A stretch of DNA of 5,710 nucleotides from Chloroflexota bacterium (GTDB lineage: Bacteria > Chloroflexota > Anaerolineae > Aggregatilineales > UBA2796): contig JAGHYP010000181.1 of NCBI GenBank assembly GCA_017743585.1, positions 1-5,710 on the forward strand. The letters are read 5' to 3'. Both the position numbers and the translations under genes were made by a program. How positions within the stretch are numbered: the stretch's first letter is position 1; every line of letters begins with the position of its first letter. Below are positions 1 to 5,440 of the stretch, in pieces. Under the pieces are notes generated by a model, which had not been told where the DNA came from, did no database searches, and saw only the letters and a list, made by a program, of their open reading frames with translations.

Positions 1-1
1 C

Positions 2-1306
2 AAAGCGGCTGAGGCGCGCGGTCTGCGCATCGCGCACGTGGCCGAGACGCACATCCATGCCGATTTTGTCAGCGGGGCGCGCGAGCTGGCGGCGCTGACA
101 GGCGCGGCGCTCTACCTGAGCGATATGGGCACGGCTGAGTGGAAATACACCTACGCCGATGCCGCAGGCGCCGTCTTGGTGCGCGACGGAGACTGGTGGA
201 CAGTCGGCAAGGTGAAGGTGGAGGTGCTGCACACGCCCGGCCACGCGCCTGAGCATATCAGTTTCATGGTCACTGATACGGCTGTTGCCGATAAGCCGCT
301 TGGCATCTTCACTGGCGACTGCCTGTTCGTCGGCGACGTCGGTCGCCCTGACCTGCTGGAAGAAGCGGCGGACATGCTCGGCACGAAGGAGATCGGCGCG
401 CGGCAGCAATTCGCCACTCTGCAGCGCTTCAAGCGCTTGCCGGATTACCTGCAAATCTTTCCGGGGCACGGGGCAGGCAGCGCCTGCGGCAAGGCGCTCG
501 GCGCAATGCCCTCCACCACGCTCGGCTACGAGAAATTGTTCAATCCCGCTTTCCAGTTCGAAGATGAAGCGGCGTTTGTGGCATGGCTGCTGGCGGATCA
601 GCCCGAAGCGCCGCGCTACTTCGCACGCATGAAGCGCGTCAACAAGCACGGCGCGCCGTTGCGCAGCGAGCTACCCATGCCCCGACCGCTGAGCCGCGCT
701 GAGCTAGACGCTTTGTTGGCTGAAGGCGCGTTCGTGGCGGATTTTCGCGCTGGGCAGGCGTTCCGCGCGGCGCACATCCCTAAGACAATCAGCATCCCTG
801 CCACGAGCACAACCTTCAGCACGTATGTCGGCTGTCTTGTGAATTACAATGAGCCATTTTACTTCGTGGCAGAGCGCGGCTCGGACGTGCCTGAGCTGTT
901 GAGCGCGCTGCGCGCCATTGGCGTGGATGATGTTCGCGGCTATGTGACGGCAGACGCCGTGCAAGACTCTGCCGAGTCACTACCGCTGATCGACGTTGAG
1001 CGCTTGGCGGCGCAGCTGCGCGAAGTGACGTTGCTAGACGTGCGCAGCGCGACCGAGTACGCCGAGCTGCACATCAGCGGCGCGCTGAACGTCCCGATTG
1101 CCCATCTGCCGCGCCGCCTTGCCGAGATACCGCGCGATAAGCCGCTCGTTGTCTACTGCGCCAGCGGCTATCGCTCTCAGATCGCGGCGAGTTGGCTGCG
1201 CGCGCAAGGCTACACGCAGGTGGCTAGTTTGCCGAGCGGCAAGGCGGCGTGGTCGGCGCAGTTGCCGACTGAGCGCGGCACGGCGCAGATAGAGAAGGTG
1301 CTGTGA
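2..1306 (+). CDS. MBL-fold/rhodanese fusion, persulfide dioxygenase (CstB-like), 5' end missing
   Basis: Probable cytoplasmic iron-dependent persulfide dioxygenase fused to sulfurtransferase domains, oxidising thiol persulfides and handling the sulfur product. The frame is open to the left edge, so the true start lies outside; a GTG at 38 is internal. Numbering from the first in-window codon, the metallo-beta-lactamase part (about 1-220) has THIHADF (H17, H19, D21), HTPGH (H77, H81), FTGD (D106) and FPGHG (H156), followed by Cys162 in GSACGK. A first rhodanese-like domain (about 230-314) lacks an active-site Cys (loop AERGSD). A second (about 331-422) has an intact loop CASGYRS with Cys386. 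This order, dioxygenase then pseudo-rhodanese then active rhodanese, is that of CstB-type proteins. Phe22 stands where many MBL enzymes have a metal-2 His, which fits a single-iron enzyme. The fold and fusion are certain; the exact substrate is inferred. Confidence 0.93.
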   Translation, partial: KAAEARGLRIAHVAETHIHADFVSGARELAALTGAALYLSDMGTAEWKYTYADAAGAVLVRDGDWWTVGKVKVEVLHTPGHAPEHISFMVTDTAVADKPLGIFTGDCLFVGDVGRPDLLEEAADMLGTKEIGARQQFATLQRFKRLPDYLQIFPGHGAGSACGKALGAMPSTTLGYEKLFNPAFQFEDEAAFVAWLLADQPEAPRYFARMKRVNKHGAPLRSELPMPRPLSRAELDALLAEGAFVADFRAGQAFRAAHIPKTISIPATSTTFSTYVGCLVNYNEPFYFVAERGSDVPELLSALRAIGVDDVRGYVTADAVQDSAESLPLIDVERLAAQLREVTLLDVRSATEYAELHISGALNVPIAHLPRRLAEIPRDKPLVVYCASGYRSQIAASWLRAQGYTQVASLPSGKAAWSAQLPTERGTAQIEKVL

Positions 1307-1325
1307 TATAGAGAAGGCGCTGTGA
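1289..1325 (+). repeat. 19-bp tandem duplication across the stop of the MBL/rhodanese gene
   Basis: The 18-mer ATAGAGAAGGTGCTGTGA at 1289-1306 is repeated at 1308-1325 with a single change (GTG to GCG in the middle), separated by one T. The first copy contains the last codons and TGA stop of the upstream gene. Each copy carries AGAAGG, a 4-nt spacer, then GTG, which looks like a Shine-Dalgarno site plus start codon. From copy 1 the GTG gives only Met-Ile-stop; from copy 2 it opens a 44-codon frame. Confidence 0.9.
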
Positions 1326-1456
1326 ATCTGGCGAGCGCGCCGCCTGTACAGCGCGCCGAGCTCGCTGATCGAGCTGACGCTCCGCTTATTAGGTGGCAGC
1401 TCGATCTTAGCTTAATTATGCAGATGCTAGTCTATCTGGCCGGGCAGATTGATTGA
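1322..1456 (+). CDS. small hypothetical ORF (44 aa), possible first part of a broken gene
   Basis: No family recognised. The frame starts at GTG 1322, preceded by AGAAGG with a 4-nt spacer, and ends at TGA 1454-1456. The product begins MNLASAPPVQRAELADRADA and continues into an amphipathic, Leu/Met-rich stretch (about residues 26-40, with RWQLDLSLIMQMLVYLAGQ). Codon choice resembles the neighbours. If the 19-bp duplication just upstream is removed, its GTG would overlap the TGA of the MBL/rhodanese gene as GTGA, the usual geometry of translationally coupled genes. It could also be a chance frame, since 44 open codons are not unusual in GC-rich DNA. A coding-like frame follows directly in another phase. 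Confidence 0.4.
   Translation: MNLASAPPVQRAELADRADAPLIRWQLDLSLIMQMLVYLAGQID
1364..1411. terminator. strong hairpin between convergent genes, possible terminator
   Basis: GATCGAGCTG (1367-1376) is the exact reverse complement of CAGCTCGATC (1397-1406). The stem extends outward by GCT/AGC (1364-1366 with 1409-1411) across a two-T bulge, and inward by about four further pairs including G-U. On the + strand it is followed by TTAGCTTAATTAT, which is T-rich but not a clean T tract. The location between a + strand and a - strand gene suits a transcription end, but it lies inside the small open frame, so the role is uncertain. Confidence 0.4.
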
Positions 1457-1545
1457 AGGCTGAGCAGTCGCGCCAAGCCTTCGCGCTGTTTGCGATCAGC
1501 TTGGCGGCCGTGCTGCCAATGGATAACCTGAGCAAGCTGCCCTAG
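1453..1545 (+). pseudogene. coding-like continuation in a different phase (30 codons)
   Basis: Open from TTG 1453 to TAG 1543-1545, one base back in phase from the preceding 44-codon frame and touching its TGA (TTGA). The translation (KAEQSRQAFALFAISLAAVL, then PMDNLSKLP) has codons with G/C-rich first and third positions and A/T-rich middle positions, as real genes here do. It lacks a convincing ribosome site of its own, so I read it as the tail of the preceding frame after a single-base indel, giving an ancestral protein of about 75 aa. Alternatives are a sequencing error, a coupled mini-gene, or chance. No family recognised. Confidence 0.33.
1471..1506. repeat. second inverted repeat near the end of the glycosidase gene
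   Basis: CGCCAAGC (1471-1478) pairs perfectly with GCTTGGCG (1499-1506). Inside, TCGC (1481-1484) pairs with GCGA (1492-1495), leaving a 7-nt loop. It sits just beyond the glycosidase stop on the - strand, where it could end transcription or protect the 3' end, but no T tract follows on either side. An 8-bp stem can arise by chance in a window of this size. Confidence 0.3.
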
Positions 1546-2915
1546 ACGCGCGCCTTCAAGCGCACTTGCGGCAGGCCTGCTGAGCCAGGAAAGAGCTTGG
1601 GCAGCAGCTCAGGCACGTACTGCGCCACGATCTCGGCGCTCAGTCCGTTTAGCGCGCAGATCTCGCGGTAAAGCACGGCGCTCAGGCGCTGCGTGCGCTG
1701 CTGAGTCTCGAAGTTGGTCTGATACAAGCCGAAGCTATAGCGCGGATCGTAGCCTTCTGCCCATTCGAAGTTATCCAAGAGCGACCAGAAGAAGTAACCG
1801 CGCACGGGATAATTGAAGCCAAGCGCTTTCCAGATGGCGCGCACGCTCTCGACGATCCATTGGCGGCGTAGCGCGTCTTCGGGGTCGGGCACGCCGCTCT
1901 CTGTGATGTAAATCGGCTTGCCGTAGCGCTTGTAGAGCCGCTCAATGACGCTGAACAGGTTTTGCGGCACAAGGCCGCCCCAATCTTTCGGGCCGACAGG
2001 CACGCCGCGCGGCTTCTCCGTGCCGATGGCGTTGCCCAGCTTGAGCGGATTGAAGGTCACCAAGCGCTCTTGATAGTATTGCACGCCGAGCCAATCGAGC
2101 GCGCCTTTGGCGCTGGCGACTGCGATCGGGCGCGCAAAAGGCAGCTTGAGGACGCCGGTCAGCAGCGCGTCGTTGAAGCCGAGGTTCATCAGCCGATCTG
2201 CAGCTCGAGCGGCAAACCGATTCCAGAAGGCGGGCGCCTTCGGCTGTAGGCCAATGTGATGATGCGCGTAGCCGACTTGGCTGTTCGGCTGCACCGACTT
2301 GATCGCGTGATAGGCGGCGGCGTGCGCGCGCAGCAAATTGGCGACGACCCGAACGGTCGCTTTCAAGCTTCTCACGCCGGGCGCCCAATAGCCGAACAGA
2401 TAGCCTTGCGCAGCAAGCACCATCGGCTCGTTGATCGTACACCACAGTTGGCACAAGTCGCCTAGCGCCTCTACAGCGCGCCGTGCGAAGCGCGCAAAGA
2501 GCACGGGCGCATCTTCGGCAAGCCAGCCGCCGCGCTCGGCGAACCAGATTGGATTGGCGAAGTGATGCAGCGTGACCATCGGCTTCATGCCGCGGTCGTG
2601 CAGCGCCACCAACATCTCGCGGTAGCGCCCAAGCGCCGCTTCATCGAATTGACCTTCCCTCGGCTCGATCCGACTCCAAGCAACCGAGATGCGCTGCGCG
2701 TTGTTGCGCATGGTCGCGGCGCGGTCAAAATCTTCGGCGAAGCGCCCGCGCCACCACTCGCAGGCGGCGCCGCTGCGCTGATTCTGGTAGATTCTGCCCG
2801 CGCCTTCCTCCCACTGCGACCAGTCATCTACCGAGTCGCCCTCCACCTGATGCGCCGACGTCGCGCAGCCCCATAGGAAGCCTTCGGGCATCAGCAGCGT
2901 CGCCCTGACGCTCAT
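1542..2915 (-). CDS. GH1 family beta-glycosidase (beta-glucosidase-like)
   Basis: Retaining glycoside hydrolase family 1 enzyme of 457 aa, the usual length, hydrolysing beta-linked glucosides or related sugars. No signal peptide, so probably cytoplasmic. Visible marks: N-terminal FLWGCATSAHQVEG (12-25, Q23 in the sugar pocket), WSRIEP (80-85), TLHHF (115-119), acid/base Glu163 in TINEP, nucleophile Glu339 in YITESG, and WSLLDNFEWAEGY (377-389, with E384 and W385 expected in the sugar pocket). The nucleophile motif has Ser340 where most members have Asn (TENG). The ATG at 2915 is chosen because it overlaps the stop of the upstream acetyltransferase gene as ATGA and places the family N-terminus 9 residues in; ATG 2891 (MPEGFLWG) is the alternative. 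The frame stays open to 3086 but that extension lies inside the neighbour. Last gene of the four-gene run. The family is certain; the natural substrate is not. Confidence 0.95.
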   Translation of the reverse strand: MSVRATLLMPEGFLWGCATSAHQVEGDSVDDWSQWEEGAGRIYQNQRSGAACEWWRGRFAEDFDRAATMRNNAQRISVAWSRIEPREGQFDEAALGRYREMLVALHDRGMKPMVTLHHFANPIWFAERGGWLAEDAPVLFARFARRAVEALGDLCQLWCTINEPMVLAAQGYLFGYWAPGVRSLKATVRVVANLLRAHAAAYHAIKSVQPNSQVGYAHHHIGLQPKAPAFWNRFAARAADRLMNLGFNDALLTGVLKLPFARPIAVASAKGALDWLGVQYYQERLVTFNPLKLGNAIGTEKPRGVPVGPKDWGGLVPQNLFSVIERLYKRYGKPIYITESGVPDPEDALRRQWIVESVRAIWKALGFNYPVRGYFFWSLLDNFEWAEGYDPRYSFGLYQTNFETQQRTQRLSAVLYREICALNGLSAEIVAQYVPELLPKLFPGSAGLPQVRLKARV

Positions 2916-3655
2916 GGTCGTGCCGCTCGCCGCGCAGGGTGACCGAGGTAGAGCGCTTCGGCGAAGATTTGCCGCGCGCCCGTATCGCGATAGCCGATGC
3001 TCTCGGCCAGTTTGACCGACTCCATGTTGCTCGGCTCGACCAGGTATAGCGGCACGCGCCCGCTGGCGCACACGCGCTCTGTGCAAGCTGCGACTACGCT
3101 GCGCCCCCAGCCGCGCCCGCGCACCTCAGGATCGGTGTGGACGTAAATCTCGGCGAAGCCTGAGGATTGCCAATTGACGCCTGCCACCGCTCGATAGCCG
3201 CCATTGCTGATCTCAGCGATAGGCGTGCCGTTCGGCGCCGTTCTCAGGCGCACCAAGACGTTGATCTCAGGCTTGAAACGCGCCAAATCCAAGACGTATA
3301 TCGAGAGGATGCGCTCGTTGCTCAGCTGCAAGCTGCCGCCGACCAACGGCAACTGGTTCAGATTGCTGAAGAACAGATACTGGCGGCCGACCGTCAGCAC
3401 TTCTGCCAACAGATCGGCGGCCAGCTCGGCTTGGCGGCACTGCATCACGATCAGCGGGCGGAAGAGATCGATGCCGGTCTGGAAGCAACCTGCGAAGCCG
3501 AGCGGCATGCCGCTGGCATCTGTGCGCAGCGCTAACCTCGAGCGCTTTGGATCGTGATCAAGCGCGTAGTAAGCCGTTGGCGCGTCCACTGGACTGGTCA
3601 CATCCAGCAACGCGCTCAGCCGTATGCGTTGCTCGCGCAGAGAGAGCGCCGCCAT
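2912..3655 (-). CDS. GNAT family N-acetyltransferase, two-part (247 aa)
   Basis: Probable acetyl-CoA-dependent N-acetyltransferase. The C-terminal half carries the GNAT core: beta strand FAEIYVHTDPEVRGRGWG (167-184), with R/G-rich acetyl-CoA pyrophosphate loop RGRGWG (179-184), then a helix, VPLYLVEPSN (201-210) and SVKLAESIGYRDTG (213-226). The N-terminal half (about 1-140, with CFQTGIDLFRPL at 57-68) has no motif I can name but matches my recollection of similar two-part GNAT proteins in Chloroflexota. It may be a degenerate second GNAT fold. GAGG lies 4 nt before the ATG. The stop overlaps the glycosidase start as ATGA, and the membrane-protein gene ends 16 nt upstream. The substrate (amine, protein N-terminus, small molecule) cannot be told from sequence. 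Confidence 0.85.
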   Translation of the reverse strand: MAALSLREQRIRLSALLDVTSPVDAPTAYYALDHDPKRSRLALRTDASGMPLGFAGCFQTGIDLFRPLIVMQCRQAELAADLLAEVLTVGRQYLFFSNLNQLPLVGGSLQLSNERILSIYVLDLARFKPEINVLVRLRTAPNGTPIAEISNGGYRAVAGVNWQSSGFAEIYVHTDPEVRGRGWGRSVVAACTERVCASGRVPLYLVEPSNMESVKLAESIGYRDTGARQIFAEALYLGHPARRAARP

Positions 3656-3671
3656 AGTGCCTCAAACGCCG

Positions 3672-3986
3672 CTAACGCCGCCGATAGAAGAAACCATAGA
3701 TGACCAGGATGATGAACGAGCCAACAAACGCCACTAGGATATCGATCCAGCGAATGGTGATGCCACCTTCCAAGCTTTGTGGCACGTCAATCCCGAGCAG
3801 GTTGAAAAGGAAGCCGCCGATGAAAGCGCCCAGCAGCCCGATGATCATGCTCGGGATCAGCCCGTAGAGCTTGCCGCGCGCCAGGATGCTCGCCAGCGCG
3901 CCCGCGATTAAGCCGACGATCGACCACGTGATCGACGCCATGAGGTCTATTGTGAAGCCCGGGACGCTGATTTGCCCGTCCACCAT
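3672..3986 (-). CDS. GlsB/YeaQ/YmgE-type small membrane protein
   Basis: Small inner-membrane protein of the family once labelled transglycosylase-associated, linked to stress response in some bacteria; its biochemical role is not established. Three hydrophobic segments: about 17-36 (WSIVGLIAGALASILA), 43-66 (IPSMIIGLLGAFIGGFL) and 80-100 (DILVAFVGSFIILVIYGFF), ending in a positive YRRR tail. The glycine-rich GLIAGALA and GLLGAFIGGF patterns are typical. From ATG 3986 the protein is 104 aa, with AGAGG 10 nt upstream (3997-4001). An internal ATG at 3941 (MASITW) would give 89 aa, closer to the usual family length, but has no ribosome site. asnS ends 19 nt upstream and the acetyltransferase starts 16 nt downstream, so it is probably co-transcribed with both. 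Confidence 0.88.
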   Translation of the reverse strand: MVDGQISVPGFTIDLMASITWSIVGLIAGALASILARGKLYGLIPSMIIGLLGAFIGGFLFNLLGIDVPQSLEGGITIRWIDILVAFVGSFIILVIYGFFYRRR

Positions 3987-4005
3987 AACTTTTCATCCTC
4001 TCACG

Positions 4006-5346
4006 TCATGGATAAGTGCGCTTGAGCATACGCGGATACGGAATCGCCTCGCGGACGTGCGGCAAGCCGCAAATCCACGCCACAGTGCGCTCCAAGCCCA
4101 AGCCGAAGCCCGCATGCGGCACGCTGCCGAAACGCCGCAGATCGAGATACCATGCGTAGTGCTCGCGATTGAGGCCGAGCTGCGCAATCCGCTCTTCCAG
4201 CAGCGCTCGGTCGTGAACGCGCTCGCTGCCGCCTGTGATCTCGCCATAGCCCTCTGGCGCCAGCAAGTCCACGCTGCGGCACACCTCAGGGCGACCCGCC
4301 ACAGGCTGCATGTAGAACGCCTTGACTGCTGTCGGATAGTGGTAGATGAAGACAGGCCGGTCGAATTGCTGCGCAAGCGCGGTCTCGTGCGGCGCGCCGA
4401 AATCGTTGCCCCATGTGATGCGCAGCGCCGCTTGCTGCGCCGGGTCAGAGGCCTCAGCCGCCAATTTGTTCAGGAGCTCTACGGCCTCGTCGTAGCTGAT
4501 GCGCGGGAAGGGCGGGACCACGCGCTCGAGCGGCGCCGTATCGCGCCCTAGGATGCTCAGCTCCATCCGATGCTTCTCCAAGACGCGCTGCACAATAGCG
4601 CTCACGAATTGCTCTTCCATCTCCATCAGGTCTTCTAGCGAGAAGAACGCCATCTCAGGCTCAACCATCCAAAACTCGGTCAAGTGGCGGCGCGTCTTGG
4701 ATTTCTCAGAGCGGAAGGTCGGCCCGAAGCAATAGACCTTGCCGAAGCTCATCATGTTAGCTTCGTTGTAGAGCTGCCCTGTCTGCGTCAGGTAAGCGAC
4801 GTCGTCGAAATATTTGACCTCAAACAGCTCAGTGGTGGATTCGCCGGCCGTTGGCGTGATGATCGGCGTATCGACCAGCAGATAACCGTGATCGTCAAGC
4901 CAATTGCGAATGGCGCTGATGATCGTGGCGCGAATGCGCAGGATCGCCCACTGGCGCGACGAGCGCACCCATAAGTGGCGATGATCCATCAAAAACTCGA
5001 TGCCGTGTTCTTTCGGCGTGATCGGATATGCGTCGGCGACCTGAATGATCTCAGCGGCGGTGATGCCAATCTCATAGCCGCCCGGAAAGCCCGGCGCGCG
5101 GCTATCAGCACGCACTGTGCCTGTCACGATCAGCGACGACTCTTGCGGCAAGGTACGCAACGCGTTGAAAGTCGCCTCAGGCAGCTCTTTTTGGAACGCC
5201 ACGGCTTGGGCAATGCCTGAGCCATCGCGCACTTTCAGAAATTGCAGCTTGCCCTTGTCCGTCCGGTCGTAGAGCCAGCCGCGCACGGTCACGGTCTGCC
5301 CTTCGTAGTGCCGTAGATCGGCGATCAAGACGATAGGTGGCGTCAC
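4006..5346 (-). CDS. asnS: asparaginyl-tRNA synthetase
   Basis: Charges tRNA-Asn with asparagine using ATP, in the cytoplasm; a class IIb synthetase of 446 aa, normal for the family. Residues about 1-105 form the OB-fold anticodon-binding domain (VTVRGWLYDR at 18-27). The catalytic domain shows the motif 1 region (YLLVDTPIITP at 155-165), LTQTGQLYNEA (186-196), motif 2 FRSEKSKTRRHLTEFW (211-226) with Arg212 and Glu214, YGEITGGSER (367-376) and motif 3 GFGLGLERT (413-421) with Arg420. RHLTEFWMVEPE marks it as AsnRS and not AspRS; the RSEKSKTRR version resembles Thermus/archaeal-like enzymes. It starts at GTG 5346: an in-frame TAG lies three codons upstream, and GGGGG sits 9 nt before the start. 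First gene of the run with the membrane protein, acetyltransferase and glycosidase. Confidence 0.96.
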   Translation of the reverse strand: MTPPIVLIADLRHYEGQTVTVRGWLYDRTDKGKLQFLKVRDGSGIAQAVAFQKELPEATFNALRTLPQESSLIVTGTVRADSRAPGFPGGYEIGITAAEIIQVADAYPITPKEHGIEFLMDHRHLWVRSSRQWAILRIRATIISAIRNWLDDHGYLLVDTPIITPTAGESTTELFEVKYFDDVAYLTQTGQLYNEANMMSFGKVYCFGPTFRSEKSKTRRHLTEFWMVEPEMAFFSLEDLMEMEEQFVSAIVQRVLEKHRMELSILGRDTAPLERVVPPFPRISYDEAVELLNKLAAEASDPAQQAALRITWGNDFGAPHETALAQQFDRPVFIYHYPTAVKAFYMQPVAGRPEVCRSVDLLAPEGYGEITGGSERVHDRALLEERIAQLGLNREHYAWYLDLRRFGSVPHAGFGLGLERTVAWICGLPHVREAIPYPRMLKRTYP

Positions 5347-5366
5347 AGGCGACTACCCCCAAGCAT
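5343..5366 (-). other. 7-residue leader frame overlapping the asnS start
   Basis: ATG 5366 opens MLGGSRL followed by TGA at 5345-5343, which overlaps the asnS GTG as GTGA. GAGG lies 11 nt before the ATG, on the long side. The frame contains no asparagine codons, so amino-acid attenuation is not suggested; coupling of translation is possible, and chance is equally possible. Confidence 0.2.
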
Positions 5367-5392
5367 AGGCGCGAATTCCTCACATGCGCTTC

Positions 5393-5398
5393 ATTCTA
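5393..5398 (-). promoter_or_regulatory. -10-like box of a possible asnS operon promoter
   Basis: On the - strand the sequence reads TGTAGAAT, an extended -10-like element (TAGAAT), about 47 nt upstream of the asnS GTG. No good -35 hexamer is seen at 17 nt spacing (AGTAAC). The position would suit the start of the four-gene transcript, but the call rests on one hexamer. Confidence 0.35.
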
Positions 5399-5399
5399 C

Positions 5400-5418
5400 A
5401 ACACGCGCGGCGCGTGTT
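5400..5418. promoter_or_regulatory. perfect inverted repeat upstream of asnS, operator or terminator
   Basis: AACACGCG (5400-5407) and CGCGTGTT (5411-5418) are exact reverse complements around a 3-nt centre. The repeat lies one base upstream of the TAGAAT box, filling the -35/spacer region, as an operator for a dimeric repressor often does. Read as RNA on the - strand it forms an 8-bp GC-rich hairpin with a 3-nt loop 22 nt after the upstream gene's stop, so it could instead end that transcript, though no T tract follows. Confidence 0.5.
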
Positions 5419-5440
5419 ACTAGGGAAGCGCGCTCAGAGC

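Noticed and set aside
38..40. GTG as start of the MBL/rhodanese gene
   Set aside because: The frame is open upstream to the edge, and starting here would remove family sequence before the THIHAD motif; the first beta strands must lie outside the window.
1307..1541. CRISPR or mobile-element remnant between the convergent genes
   Set aside because: Only one 19-bp duplication and two hairpins are present; no regularly spaced repeats, transposase fragment or terminal inverted repeats with target duplication.
1942..2454. 170-codon - strand frame inside the glycosidase gene
   Set aside because: Overlaps conserved GH1 codons in another phase and is very Arg/Ala-rich without hydrophobic core patterns.
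2916..3086. N-terminal extension of the glycosidase frame (start at 3086)
   Set aside because: It lies entirely within the acetyltransferase gene, has no GH1 similarity, and the ATGA overlap at 2915 explains the start.
3167..3557. Two + strand frames of 117-122 codons opposite the acetyltransferase
   Set aside because: Antisense to the GNAT gene, no ribosome sites or recognisable domains.
3871..4551. 226-codon + strand frame opposite asnS
   Set aside because: It is the antisense of a well-conserved synthetase gene; its translation is Arg/Ala-rich with no motif, as expected for a mirror frame in GC-rich DNA.
5347..5440. T-box leader controlling asnS
   Set aside because: The region is only 94 nt, with no T-box consensus (TGGNACCGCG) and no antiterminator pairing; too short for the fold.
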